From the NCBI RefSeq assembly GCF_002531935.1, contig NZ_NWSV01000016.1, forward strand, positions 1-64,000: a stretch of 64,000 nucleotides of DNA, read 5' to 3'. Source of the stretch: Rhizobium chutanense. GTDB taxonomy: Bacteria; Pseudomonadota; Alphaproteobacteria; Rhizobiales; Rhizobiaceae. Below are positions 37,448 through 45,945 of this stretch, piece by piece. Each line of letters starts with the position of its first letter. The first letter of the stretch is position 1. The notes below the pieces were generated by a model that ran no database searches, was not told the DNA's origin, and saw nothing but the letters and a program-made list of their open reading frames with translations. The position numbers and the translations under genes were made by a program.

Positions 37448-38452
37448 TCAGTGCCCTCCGCAGCCGCAGGAGCGGCGAATTACCAGTTTTGCCGGCAGGC
37501 GGACCTGCCGCACGCTTTCGGTGCTCGATTTGATCCGCCTGGCCAGCATTTCCGCAGCCTGCATGCCGATCGTTTCGCTCGGCTGCGCCATGACGGTCAG
37601 CCGCGGCTCGAAGCAATCGGCCCAATCGAAATCGTCGAAGCCGATCAGCGCCAGATCCTCTGCGATGCGCAATCCAAGGTCGCGCACCGCGCGCATGACG
37701 CCGATGGTGGCCAGATTGTTGCCGGAGGCGATCGCCGTCGGTCGGTCCGCCCGACCCAAGATCTCAAGCGCCGATTGGCAGGCATCCGCACTGTTCGCAT
37801 TGCCTTCGCTCATCAAACTGCGATCGATCTCCAGCCCATGCTTGCGCATGGCGCCGACATATCCACGCACACGTTCGATCGTGGAAAGCAGCCCCGGCTC
37901 GCCGGCGATGAGGCCGATGCGGCGGTGGCCGTGGCCCACCAGATGGTCGATCAGCGTCTCCATCGCTGCCTCGTTGTCCAGGCAAACCCCATCCGCATCC
38001 TCGACCGTCAGGCGGTCGACGAGCACGAAGGGCATGCGAGCCGATTTGAGATAGTCGATAGCGCGGTTTTCCGGATCGCAGGACGGAGCCAGAATCACCC
38101 CGTCCACCCGCCGCTGGACGAGTTCGCGGACTAGCCGCAGTTCAGTTTCCGGATCGTTCTGCGTGTCGCAGAGAAAAACGAGCTGGCCGATGGCGGCGCA
38201 GGCTCGCTCGATGGAGGATACGATATCGTTGAAATAATAGTTGGTGCTGATCGAGATCGCGATACCCACCGCGTCGGTCGAGGATCGCACAAGAGACCGG
38301 GCTACAGCGTTCGGCACGAATCCAAGACGCTCGATCGCGTCCCTGACGAGCGCCGCCGTCGCTTCGTTCACATGCCGGGTGCCGTTGACGACGTGCGACA
38401 CGGTCGAAACCGAGACGCCCGCGGCGCGTGCAACGTCAGTGATTGTCGCCAT
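37448..38452 (-). CDS. LacI-family transcriptional regulator of the sugar cassette
   Basis: A 334-residue repressor. Residues 1-55 are the LacI helix-turn-helix (MATITDVARAAGVSVSTVSH, then VVNGTRHVNEAT). The rest is a periplasmic-binding-protein-like sensor (AIASGNNLATIGVMRAVRDL ... LALIGFDDFDWAD). It ends in an unusual cysteine-rich tail RRSCGCGGH. The ATG at 38452 was chosen because MATITDVARAAG is the family start. It heads the ABC operon and faces the RbsD/FucU gene, with a LacI-type palindrome between them. Confidence 0.92.
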   Translation of the reverse strand: MATITDVARAAGVSVSTVSHVVNGTRHVNEATAALVRDAIERLGFVPNAVARSLVRSSTDAVGIAISISTNYYFNDIVSSIERACAAIGQLVFLCDTQNDPETELRLVRELVQRRVDGVILAPSCDPENRAIDYLKSARMPFVLVDRLTVEDADGVCLDNEAAMETLIDHLVGHGHRRIGLIAGEPGLLSTIERVRGYVGAMRKHGLEIDRSLMSEGNANSADACQSALEILGRADRPTAIASGNNLATIGVMRAVRDLGLRIAEDLALIGFDDFDWADCFEPRLTVMAQPSETIGMQAAEMLARRIKSSTESVRQVRLPAKLVIRRSCGCGGH

Positions 38453-38627
38453 GATTGCAGACCTCCCCATCACGCCTGACACGCAGCCTCAGACTGCCGC
38501 CGCTTCAACGCGCGCCCCGAACAAAATCGAAAGATTAAAACGACCCCGAACAAGCCTCCCCAGCCTCGGCAGTCACCGGCCTATTTCATCCTCCAATGAA
38601 ATGGTGAAAACCGCTATATGACCATCG

Positions 38628-38647
38628 AAACGTTTGCGCAAGCGTTT
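38628..38647. promoter_or_regulatory. LacI-family operator
   Basis: AAACGTTTGC/GCAAGCGTTT is an 18-of-20 palindrome centred on CG, the classic form of LacI-family sites. It lies 47 bases before the RbsD/FucU start and about 175 bases from the lacI start, so one repressor could control both directions. Confidence 0.75.
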
Positions 38648-38693
38648 TCTTCGATGTTTTATGATGATATATGGGGAAAATGGAGGAACGAAC

Positions 38694-39137
38694 ATGGCAC
38701 TGAAAAACATTCCCGGGATTCTTTGCCCGGATCTTTTGTGGATATTGAGCGCGATGGGTCATGGCGACGAGATCGCCATCGTCGACAAGAATTTCTCGGC
38801 GTGCCGCGTGTCGAAAAAGACCGTCAGCGGCAAACTCGTCTCGATGAACGCGGCCAGCGCCCCAGACGCCATAGCGGCGATCCTGGCGGTCATGCCGCTC
38901 GATCACTTCGTCGAACAGCCGCTCATGCATATGGAGGATCCGGAGCAGACCGGCATCATGCTGCCCGTTCATGCGGATGTCGAATTGCTCTGCTCGACGG
39001 CGGAAAAGCGCAGCATCACGAGCAGGCCCATCGAGCGCTTCGCCTATTATCCACTGGCTGAATCCTGCTTTGCTGTGGTTCAGACGGGGGAAATACGGCC
39101 CTATGGCAATTTCATCTTGAAGAAGGGCGTCGTTTAG
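38694..39137 (+). CDS. RbsD/FucU-family sugar mutarotase
   Basis: A 147-residue protein of the RbsD (D-ribose pyranase) / FucU (L-fucose mutarotase) family: LKNIPGILCPDLLWILSAMG, then HGDEIAIVDKNF with the conserved His-Gly, and a C-terminal YPLAESCFAVVQTGE. Length is closer to FucU. It converts sugar anomers in the cytoplasm after import by the divergent ABC transporter. GGAGG (38682-38686) precedes the ATG. No sugar kinase or dehydrogenase gene is nearby. Confidence 0.88.
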   Translation: MALKNIPGILCPDLLWILSAMGHGDEIAIVDKNFSACRVSKKTVSGKLVSMNAASAPDAIAAILAVMPLDHFVEQPLMHMEDPEQTGIMLPVHADVELLCSTAEKRSITSRPIERFAYYPLAESCFAVVQTGEIRPYGNFILKKGVV

Positions 39138-39152
39138 CGGCGGTCCTTGGTA

Positions 39153-39650
39153 TCAGCGTCGCTTTCCCGGCCTGCCCATCACCGCCGTCCCTAACCGCTG
39201 GATCGCCTGGCGCAGCTTGTCGTTCTCGATGCCCTCCATCATGCCTTCGAGCTTGCGGGCGGCTTCGCCTTTCAGCGGCGGCGGGGTGCGGGAGCGGCGT
39301 ATGGCCTGGGAGACCGGTTTCTGGACGATGCGGATCTGGTGGACGGCGGCGAAGCCGAAGAAGCTGTTGATGCGCTGGATGAGTTCGCCCTGGGCATGGG
39401 TGAGAAACAGGGCGCGCGCACCTTCGCAAGCAATCGTCAGCACACCGGGGCGGAAGCCGCCGTCATCGCCGCCGCCGCGGGCCCAGGCGATCTTTTCCGG
39501 CCGGGTGCAATCGGCGAAATCCTCGCCGGCGATTTCGCTCCAGGAGCCGAGCAGCGCCGTGTTGATGCCGGCGCGGCGCGCAAGGACGGGATCGATCAGC
39601 CCGTTCGCCAGCTCGGAAATCTGCTTTGCACCTTTGCGTGGATAACTCAT
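39153..39650 (-). CDS. DUF721 protein (DciA-like)
   Basis: A 165-residue basic protein. The first 100 residues (ISELANGLIDPVLARRAGI ... LLGSWSEIAGEDFADCTRP ... GVLTIACEGARALFLTHAQG) match DUF721, related to the replicative-helicase loader DciA. The ATG at 39650 starts MSYPRKGAKQISEL; the frame is open further upstream but that is antisense to mutY. It is divergent from mutY. Confidence 0.87.
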   Translation of the reverse strand: MSYPRKGAKQISELANGLIDPVLARRAGINTALLGSWSEIAGEDFADCTRPEKIAWARGGGDDGGFRPGVLTIACEGARALFLTHAQGELIQRINSFFGFAAVHQIRIVQKPVSQAIRRSRTPPPLKGEAARKLEGMMEGIENDKLRQAIQRLGTAVMGRPGKRR

Positions 39651-39758
39651 CGAAAACCTTGGGGGCGCCGGCCAATCGCACCGGGAATTGGCGGGAGCGA
39701 CTTGATCGCGCGGCATTGCTTCGCCAAGTATAGGCACTTCCCCCGATCCCGGCAAATC

Positions 39759-40850
39759 ATGACGATCAAGACACTCGACACGCCATCCGCCAAGCCCCTG
39801 CTCGACTGGTACGACCGCCATCACCGCGACCTGCCCTGGCGTATCTCGCCCGGCATGGCGGCCCGCGGCGTCCAACCCGATCCCTATCACGTCTGGCTTT
39901 CCGAGGTGATGCTGCAGCAGACGACGGTGCAGGCGGTCAAACCCTATTTCGAGAAGTTTCTGCAGCGCTGGCCTGATGTGACCGATCTTGCCGCGGCCGA
40001 AACCGAGGCTGTGATGGCCGCATGGGCCGGGCTCGGCTATTATGCGCGCGCCCGCAACCTGAAGAAATGCGCCGAAGCGGTGGCGACAGAACATGGCGGA
40101 GTCTTTCCCGATACCGAAGAAGGGCTGAAGTCGCTGCCCGGCATCGGCGATTATACGGCCGCCGCCGTCGCGGCCATCGCCTTCAACCGGCCGGCGGCCG
40201 TGATGGACGGCAATGTCGAGCGGGTGATCTCCAGGCTCTATGCGATCGACGCGCCGCTTCCGGCCGCCAAGCCGCTGATGAAGGAAAAAGTGGCGCAGCT
40301 GACACCCGCCGCCCGCCCCGGCGATTTCGCCCAGGCGATGATGGATCTCGGGGCGACGATCTGCACGCCGAAGCGGCCGGCCTGTTCGCTCTGTCCGTTC
40401 CGGGATGCTTGTCAGGCGCTGAAGCTTTCCGATCCCGAGCTCTTTCCGGTCAAGGCGGCGAAGAAGGAAAAACCGGTGCGCTACGGCGCGGCCTTTATCG
40501 CGGTGACCGGTGAGGGCGAGATCCTGCTCCGGCGGCGCGCGGACAGCGGCCTGCTCGGCGGCATGACCGAGGTGCCGACGTCCGCCTGGACGGCGCGCCT
40601 CGACGGCGAAACATCCGTCTCGGCCGCCCCCTTCGAGGCGGCATGGCAGGCCTGCGGCACCGTCATCCACGTCTTCACCCATTTCGAGCTCAGGCTTTCG
40701 ATCTGGCGCGCGGCGATCGCCGGCCAGGTCGCCCGGGATGACGGATGGTGGGAGCCGGTTACAAATCTTGAAGCCCAGGCCCTGCCGACCATCATGAAAA
40801 AGGCGATCGCGGCGGCTATTCCTCTCACGTTCAAAACATCCAAGGGATGA
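39759..40850 (+). CDS. mutY: A/G-specific adenine glycosylase MutY
   Basis: A 363-residue base-excision enzyme that removes adenine opposite 8-oxoguanine. It shows the catalytic Glu region SEVMLQQTTVQAVKPYFEKF, the helix-hairpin-helix LPGIGDYTAAAVAAIA near residue 125 with the catalytic aspartate in VMDGNVERV, the 4Fe-4S motif C-x6-C-x2-C-x5-C (CTPKRPACSLCPFRDAC) near 201-217, and a C-terminal NUDIX-like domain. Its stop overlaps the next start (ATGA), so it is coupled to the HAD gene. Confidence 0.95.
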   Translation: MTIKTLDTPSAKPLLDWYDRHHRDLPWRISPGMAARGVQPDPYHVWLSEVMLQQTTVQAVKPYFEKFLQRWPDVTDLAAAETEAVMAAWAGLGYYARARNLKKCAEAVATEHGGVFPDTEEGLKSLPGIGDYTAAAVAAIAFNRPAAVMDGNVERVISRLYAIDAPLPAAKPLMKEKVAQLTPAARPGDFAQAMMDLGATICTPKRPACSLCPFRDACQALKLSDPELFPVKAAKKEKPVRYGAAFIAVTGEGEILLRRRADSGLLGGMTEVPTSAWTARLDGETSVSAAPFEAAWQACGTVIHVFTHFELRLSIWRAAIAGQVARDDGWWEPVTNLEAQALPTIMKKAIAAAIPLTFKTSKG

Positions 40851-41467
40851 CCATGACCACCGACATAAAGCATATTGTTTTCGACATCGGCAAAGTCCTC
40901 ATTCATTACGATCCTCATCTTCCCTTCAGCCGCCTCATCCCCGATGAGACCGAGCGCAACTGGTTCTTCGCCAATATCTGCACCCATGACTGGAACATCG
41001 AGCAGGACCGCGGCCGCACATGGGCGGAGGCCGAAGCGCTGCTGATCGCTGAGCACCCGGCCCGCGAAGAACATATCCGTGCCTTCCGCAAATACTGGCA
41101 CGAGATGGTGCCGCACGCCTATGCGGACAGCGTCGCCATCATGGAAGGGCTGATCGCCGAGGGACGCGACGTGACCATGCTCACCAATTTCGCCTCCGAC
41201 ACGTTTCGCGAAGCGCAGCAACGTTTCCCGTTCCTGACGAAACCGCGCGGCGTCACCGTGTCCGGCGATGTCGGCCTGATCAAGCCGGATCTTGCCATCT
41301 ACGAAACCCATACGAAGAGCTTCGGCCTCGACCCCAAGGCAACGATCTTCATCGACGACGCGCCGGCCAATGTCGAAGGCGCCAAGGCCGCCGGCTGGAA
41401 TGCGGTGCTGTTTTCCGGCGCGGAGAAACTGCGCAGCGATCTCGCCGCCTACGGCGTGAAGGTCTGA
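40847..41467 (+). CDS. HAD-family phosphatase, YihX-like
   Basis: A 206-residue HAD-superfamily protein with motif I IVFDIGKVL, motif II MLTNFA, the motif III lysine in GLIKPDLAIYETH and motif IV IFIDDAPANVEGAKAAG. The first motif is DxG rather than DxD, as in YihX-type glucose-1-phosphate phosphatases, so substrate class should be compared with those. An alpha-helical cap lies at residues about 20-85. It is translationally coupled to mutY. Confidence 0.85.
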   Translation: MTMTTDIKHIVFDIGKVLIHYDPHLPFSRLIPDETERNWFFANICTHDWNIEQDRGRTWAEAEALLIAEHPAREEHIRAFRKYWHEMVPHAYADSVAIMEGLIAEGRDVTMLTNFASDTFREAQQRFPFLTKPRGVTVSGDVGLIKPDLAIYETHTKSFGLDPKATIFIDDAPANVEGAKAAGWNAVLFSGAEKLRSDLAAYGVKV

Positions 41468-41472
41468 GACCC

Positions 41473-41838
41473 ATGGCTTTCGACCCGGCAGAGGAAATCG
41501 AACGTTTTCACGCCGCCATCAACGCTCTCGATTTTGCGACGATCGAGGGCTATTTCGCCGAGGACGCCACCTATGTCTCGAACGGCGTCGGCAGCCTTTC
41601 CGGCCGGCCTGAGATCATGGCCGCCTTCCGGCGCTATTTCGACGATTATCCCGATCAGACGGCGGAAAATTCGCTGGTGGAAAGCCTGACGCCGCTTTCC
41701 GGCCGCGCCGTCTGGTCGCTCCGCGCCACCCACAGCCGCACCGGCGAGCCGCTGGTGCGCGAGGGTGAGGAGACGATCACCTTCAATGAAGACGGCCGCA
41801 TTACGCGCGTCGAGGTCACCGACTACAAGGATTTCTGA
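41473..41838 (+). CDS. NTF2-like (SnoaL/ketosteroid-isomerase-fold) protein
   Basis: A 121-residue cone-fold protein: IERFHAAINALDFATIEGYF, then EDATYVSNGVGSLSGRPEI, and the C-terminal TITFNEDGRITRVEV strands typical of SnoaL-like NTF2 proteins. It begins 6 bases after the HAD gene, so it is probably the third gene of the mutY operon. Whether it is an enzyme or a binding protein cannot be told. Confidence 0.8.
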   Translation: MAFDPAEEIERFHAAINALDFATIEGYFAEDATYVSNGVGSLSGRPEIMAAFRRYFDDYPDQTAENSLVESLTPLSGRAVWSLRATHSRTGEPLVREGEETITFNEDGRITRVEVTDYKDF

Positions 41839-41861
41839 AACAACCCCTCGGAAATAGAAGA

Positions 41862-41885
41862 CGCCCGAGGTTGAAGCCCCGGGCG
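41862..41885 (+). terminator. Putative terminator after the mutY operon
   Basis: CGCCCGAGG (41862-41870) and CCCCGGGCG (41877-41885) pair with one mismatch and a 6-base loop, then CTTGGTCTTCTTCC. The pyrimidine-rich tail is weak, so activity is uncertain. Confidence 0.5.
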
Positions 41886-41940
41886 CCTTGGTCTTCTTCC
41901 GCAACTGGAGGAAACCGGAAGAAGGTTTTTCGATCCGCCA

Positions 41941-41990
41941 GAGCATGATGCCGAAAAGTGTAAGCGGTTTTCGGACGACATCATGCTCCA
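41941..41990. repeat. Palindromic intergenic element D, copy 2
   Basis: AGAGCATGATG ... CATCATGCTC with the same GCGGTTTTCGG core as the copy at 22863-22913. It lies between the convergent NTF2-like and ccrM genes. Confidence 0.78.
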
Positions 41991-42011
41991 ACTCTCTGGT
42001 TTAGATGGTGC

Positions 42012-43154
42012 TCACTCCACCTTTGCCAGATCACTGCGGATGACGGACCTGAGATCGTCGATCGGGCGCAGGGACTGCCCGTCTTCGAAGTGCCAGAAGG
42101 TCCATCCGTTGCATGCATCGAGACCCTGCACCTTGGCGCCGAGACGATGAATGGAGCCGGCCTCGCCACCGGAGGCGACCGTGCCGTCGGCGCGCACGAT
42201 GGCGCTGTAGCGGCGCCTGGCGTCGGTCAGCACCTGGCCGGGCTTGATCAGGCCGCTTTCGACGAGCACGTTGAAGGCGACGCGCACTTCGGCCTTCTTG
42301 CCGGTCATGACGGTCAGTTCCGCCTTCCCCAGCGGCTCGACGGCGGCGATGCGGGCCGATGCCGCATCGATATAATCCTGCTCGCGTTCGATGCCGACGA
42401 AATGGCGGCCGAGGCGCTTGGCGACGGCGCCCGTCGTTCCCGAGCCGAAGAAGGGATCGAGCACGATATCGCCTGGTTTGGTCGAGGCCATGATGACGCG
42501 GGCGAGCAACGCTTCCGGTTTCTGGGTCGGATGCACTTTCTTGCCGTCCTCGCCCTTCAGCCGCTCGCCGCCATTGCAGATCGGGAACAGCCAGTCGGAG
42601 CGCATCTGCACGTCGTCATTGGCCGCCTTCATCGCATCGTAATTGAAGGTATAGCCCTTGGCCTTGGCGTTCGGGCTTGCCCAGATCATGGTCTCATGGG
42701 CGTTCTGGAAACGGCGGCCCTTGAAATTCGGCATCGGATTGGTCTTGCGCCAGATGATGTCGTTGAGGATCCAGAAATTCAGATCCTGCAGCGTGGCGCC
42801 GACGCGGAAGATATTGTGGTAGGAGCCGATCACCCAGATCGAGCCCGTGGGCTTCAGCACGCGGCGGCAGGCGAGCAGCCAGGCGCGGGTGAAGGCGTCA
42901 TAGGCCTCGAAGGAAGCGAACTGATCCCATTCGTCATCGACGGCATCGACCAGCGACTGGTCGGGACGGTGCAGCGATCCGCCGAGCTGCAGATTATACG
43001 GCGGATCGGCAAAGATGACATCGACGGAGTGGGTGGGCAAAGCCTCGAGGGCGCTGACGCAATCGCCCTTGATGATCGTGTCAACCCAAGACTGCGGCCG
43101 GGAATCCGCCTTGACGGAAGCCTTGAGGTCGGCAAGCGGAAAAACTGATGCCAT
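42012..43154 (-). CDS. ccrM: Cell-cycle-regulated DNA adenine methyltransferase CcrM (GANTC)
   Basis: A 380-residue beta-class N6-adenine methyltransferase: catalytic DPPYNLQLGG near residue 50, a central target-recognition part, the SAM motif DPFFGSGTTGAVAKRLGRHF near 235, and a C-terminal RAMA-type domain (TDARRRYSAIVRADGTVASG) ending in WHFEDGQSLRPID. This architecture is that of alphaproteobacterial CcrM, which methylates GANTC and helps time the cell cycle. The ATG at 43154 was chosen; a GTG four codons upstream is possible. Confidence 0.95.
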   Translation of the reverse strand: MASVFPLADLKASVKADSRPQSWVDTIIKGDCVSALEALPTHSVDVIFADPPYNLQLGGSLHRPDQSLVDAVDDEWDQFASFEAYDAFTRAWLLACRRVLKPTGSIWVIGSYHNIFRVGATLQDLNFWILNDIIWRKTNPMPNFKGRRFQNAHETMIWASPNAKAKGYTFNYDAMKAANDDVQMRSDWLFPICNGGERLKGEDGKKVHPTQKPEALLARVIMASTKPGDIVLDPFFGSGTTGAVAKRLGRHFVGIEREQDYIDAASARIAAVEPLGKAELTVMTGKKAEVRVAFNVLVESGLIKPGQVLTDARRRYSAIVRADGTVASGGEAGSIHRLGAKVQGLDACNGWTFWHFEDGQSLRPIDDLRSVIRSDLAKVE

Positions 43155-43554
43155 TCTGATACTCACTCATACGCTCTACGCTTAACTCGCCGTTATGGTT
43201 ACCCAACTTAGTTACCAAAGCCTGAAGCAGTGGCCGATTTCGGGAATTTATTGTGGCGGCAGTCGGGCCGCTAGGGAATGGCCGTGCCATGCGGTTGAAG
43301 CGGTTTGCCTTCCCCGCTCTCGCTAAAACGGTTGGTCACTATTGCCCGAACGTCCTTCAATCCCCGCGAGACATACTCTGCCGTCAGAAGAGCGATTCTT
43401 CATAAAATTAATGGCTTATCCCCTTCGCACAGGCATCTACTTCTAATGGTATTGTGAGGACGGAGCGGTATCCATTCCCTCGAAAAACAGTTTCCCGCGC
43501 AGGAAGGACGATAGCTCAACAGCTTTGAAGCAAGGTCAGATCCGGCAAGCTATT
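43155..43554. other. Gene-free stretch upstream of ccrM
   Basis: About 400 bases with no convincing coding frame. It must hold the ccrM promoter. AACTCGCC-GTTATGG and GGTAAC-like half sites near 43180-43210 do not make a full CtrA box. Nothing else was recognised. Confidence 0.4.
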
Positions 43555-43722
43555 TCACGTGAGGCCGCAGCTATGGTTGATTAGTCCAACGATGTTTTGT
43601 GGACAGCCCGCCCTCGCCAAAGGCCCATTGAAACTATCGAGCCAGAGAGACGCCCGTAGGATATCGTCTTCTGTGTCGGAGATCATGAGCAACCCGTGCA
43701 ACCATTCATGGCTGTACTTCAA
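43555..43722 (-). CDS. Possible small unknown protein or gene remnant
   Basis: A 55-residue frame from a TTG start, containing YSHEWLHGLLMISDTEDD and ending NHSCGLT. It looks protein-like but lacks a good ribosome site and overlaps the end of the next gene by 17 bases. It could be the tail of a broken gene. Confidence 0.25.
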   Translation of the reverse strand: MKYSHEWLHGLLMISDTEDDILRASLWLDSFNGPLARAGCPQNIVGLINHSCGLT

Positions 43723-44173
43723 ACCCTACCGCGATTCGTCCTGAAGCATCCTGCTTGCGTAGCTTCACTGTGGCGGGTTCTAAGGCGGAGCCAGATATTG
43801 AGAATTTCACTTTGAGCTTCTCATCGCCTTCCCAAGTGATAGAGGGGGAATTCTCGATCATGCCATCTCGCAGCGCGAAGGTGGCGCATTCGGCTTCAAA
43901 CACGGCCATATCGCTCGCACTCGTCTTATCCGTGGGCACTCCAACGGGAACCACCGTAAGGCGATCGTAGCAATATGGAGAGATTGCGCCGCCGCTTGTC
44001 CATGTCGTTAACACTGCCTTGAAGCTTCCGTTTGGAGAAGTCACGAACGTAGCGCCGTCGGCTTCGCCCATACTGCCCCCGTCCAGCGCGAAACCTAGAA
44101 GAAGCAAGAGAACGGTGCCAAACCCGACAACGGCGAGCACTGCTGTGACTATACGGAAACCGTTTCTGATCAT
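43706..44173 (-). CDS. Unknown membrane-anchored or secreted protein
   Basis: A 155-residue protein with one N-terminal hydrophobic helix (IVTAVLAVVGFGTVLLLLLG) and a soluble beta-rich part (VTSPNGSFKAVLTTWTSGGA ... LKVKFSISG). The SPNGSFKAVL segment resembles small DUF5412-like proteins, but this is only a weak likeness. It stands in an accessory region beside a broken transposase. Confidence 0.55.
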   Translation of the reverse strand: MIRNGFRIVTAVLAVVGFGTVLLLLLGFALDGGSMGEADGATFVTSPNGSFKAVLTTWTSGGAISPYCYDRLTVVPVGVPTDKTSASDMAVFEAECATFALRDGMIENSPSITWEGDEKLKVKFSISGSALEPATVKLRKQDASGRIAVGFEVQP

Positions 44174-44302
44174 AACAACCCTGGAGTGCTTCCTCTGGAA
44201 CTATCTACCGATTCATTTAGCGGCAAAATGCAGACTTGACGAAAATTTGCCAGCCCGCAATGCATGCTGGACATCCCACAGTTGGGAGGATTAGGCGCAT
44301 CG

Positions 44303-44749
44303 CTAGCTCAGTTTGGATAGCCTTCGTCGAGCCCCCGTCAGCTTCGAGCCGATAGGAACATGGCGGAGGTAGCCTCTAACGATGTCTTCCGGGGCCAGAC
44401 TCGGTGGATGAACGTATCGCCTCATGTTGCCCTCCTCACTTGGCCGCCTCGGCGGCAACGCAGAGCGTCGCGGAGTCCTCCGCCGATATTCCGACCTCTT
44501 CTCGCTCCGTCTCGCTTCGTCAAGGGCAGCCCGACAGCCTCTGCCGTGCGAAAGACTTCGCCGTGGGGTCTGGTGCCCACGATCCTCCAAGCGCCGGTAG
44601 GCCGCGTTGCCGTCGGTGACGAGCGGGCTGCCGACGGCGGTGTTGTCCCGGATGAAAGCATGAAGGCTCTCGGGGCTGATGTTGACGATCCGCTGCAGGC
44701 GGCATCGCGCAGGGTACTTCCCCGCCTTAACCTCAACGGCCCCGATCAT
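44303..44749 (-). pseudogene. IS1595-family transposase remnant
   Basis: The minus-strand frame begins MIGAVEVKAGK, then RLQRIVNISPESLHAFIRDN and TAVGSPLVTDGNAAYRRLED, the ISXO2-like DDE domain of IS1595 transposases. After RGHQT the match is lost and the frame turns arginine-rich, indicating frameshift or recombination. No N-terminal zinc domain is present. This is a decayed insertion sequence. Confidence 0.72.
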
Positions 44750-44759
44750 GATAATCTTG

Positions 44760-44797
44760 CCGATGGGGCTGCGGCGTAGCCGCCGTAGCCCATCGGA
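44760..44797. repeat. Inverted repeat next to the transposase remnant
   Basis: CCGATGGGGCTGCGGCG and its near-inverse CGCCGTAGCCCATCGG face each other around TAGC. It could be an insertion-sequence end or a terminator; no partner copy was found. Confidence 0.4.
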
Positions 44798-44817
44798 CCG
44801 AGGGCATCTGTGATGTT

Positions 44818-45168
44818 TTATTCCAGATTTTCCCTCACATAAGAAAAGCTCAGTATCGAGTCAAACATCAGCTCATATTCCAATGATATAGTATCCGTTA
44901 TTTTATTATCTTTAATTCTCCTCATCTCACAACTAACTTTCTTCTCAAAATAACTACCCTTTTCGCTGCATTCTCCGTCTATTTCACCTGGATTGCGGTG
45001 GGTTAAGTCAGCAGCATCTGCGATTGCTCGCTCCGGGAATGTAACTCCAATACGATCAGGATTTTGGATAAACATGACAATCGTCGAAAAGATGTAAAAT
45101 GCCAAGACAATGAAGATAAATGAAAATATAGCCGTCCAAGTAAATTTAATGATCCTTGAAGTCCACAC
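44818..45168 (-). CDS. Unknown AT-rich single-helix membrane protein
   Basis: A 116-residue protein with one N-terminal membrane helix (TAIFSFIFIVLAFYIFSTIV) and a charged soluble tail with two cysteines (DGECSEKG, KVSCEMRR). The DNA is clearly poorer in GC than anything around it, a sign of recent transfer. No family recognised. It lies between the transposase remnant and another unknown gene. Confidence 0.55.
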   Translation of the reverse strand: MWTSRIIKFTWTAIFSFIFIVLAFYIFSTIVMFIQNPDRIGVTFPERAIADAADLTHRNPGEIDGECSEKGSYFEKKVSCEMRRIKDNKITDTISLEYELMFDSILSFSYVRENLE

Positions 45169-45383
45169 AGTTCGGTTTCCGGTCAGGTTTCAGATGAAGA
45201 CCGTAGATAGCATTTTCTTCATCGACCGATGGATATAAATTGCTGTCACGCGCGCGTCAGCTGCGTGACTGCCAAGATGCCATAGACAAGCAACTTTCAG
45301 GGCGCCAGCGGGCCGCATGGCTACCTGCCAGGCCGTGGAATGAGTTTATTTCCGTTCTCGCTAGCGCGTGCCCGGACGTCCAG

Positions 45384-45797
45384 CTAGAGTTCCAACACCT
45401 TCGCCAAGGGGCCGTCCTTGGCGGCGAGCCGTGACCTCCCGGGCGCGATCCCATGTTGCAGTATCGCGAATAGTTGTCCTCGCACCCATAGCTGCGCCTC
45501 GACCGGCCGATCGGCAGTTTGCTTCCACCGAACACTCAGTTCGGAGGCGCTCGCTATCGGTTTGAAATCGAGATTGCTTACGAATTCTGCCGGATTTGAA
45601 AAAGGCAGTTTTGAAGGGTCGTTCCAATCCACCGTCTCAGGACCGGGACCGCGATTGTACAACCACACATCGCTGACCATCACCCCAGCGGAATCCAAGA
45701 GATAGGCATAGGCCTTCGCACCGTCATCTTCGATGATGACTGAGTATCCTGTTCCTTCATTCGATAGCTGCGCCCAAAAATCCTCCGGTTCCTCCAA
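45384..45797 (-). CDS. Unknown cytoplasmic protein
   Basis: A 137-residue protein without signal or membrane segment: FWAQLSNEGTGYSVIIEDDG, then YAYLLDSAGVMVSDVWLYNR and a C-terminal AQLWVRGQLFAILQHGIAPG. Small proteins of this look are common in accessory regions and some act as immunity proteins, but no toxin gene is adjacent. The frame is complete. Confidence 0.55.
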   Translation of the reverse strand: MEEPEDFWAQLSNEGTGYSVIIEDDGAKAYAYLLDSAGVMVSDVWLYNRGPGPETVDWNDPSKLPFSNPAEFVSNLDFKPIASASELSVRWKQTADRPVEAQLWVRGQLFAILQHGIAPGRSRLAAKDGPLAKVLEL

Positions 45798-45945
45798 CCT
45801 TCATCCCCCTATCCGTTACGCGGATGCGCAGATACCTTCACGGAAAGGCACCTTGTCAATAACACCCAGCATCTCGGGCGAAGGTTAATTCGGGAGGCGG
45901 CACAATCGTATGCCATTAAGAGTTCGTCGGCTGTCGCCACTCGGA

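Noticed and set aside
43155..43300. CtrA-binding site upstream of ccrM
   Set aside because: Only half-site-like TTAA and GGTAAC pieces are present, not a full TTAA-N7-TTAA box.
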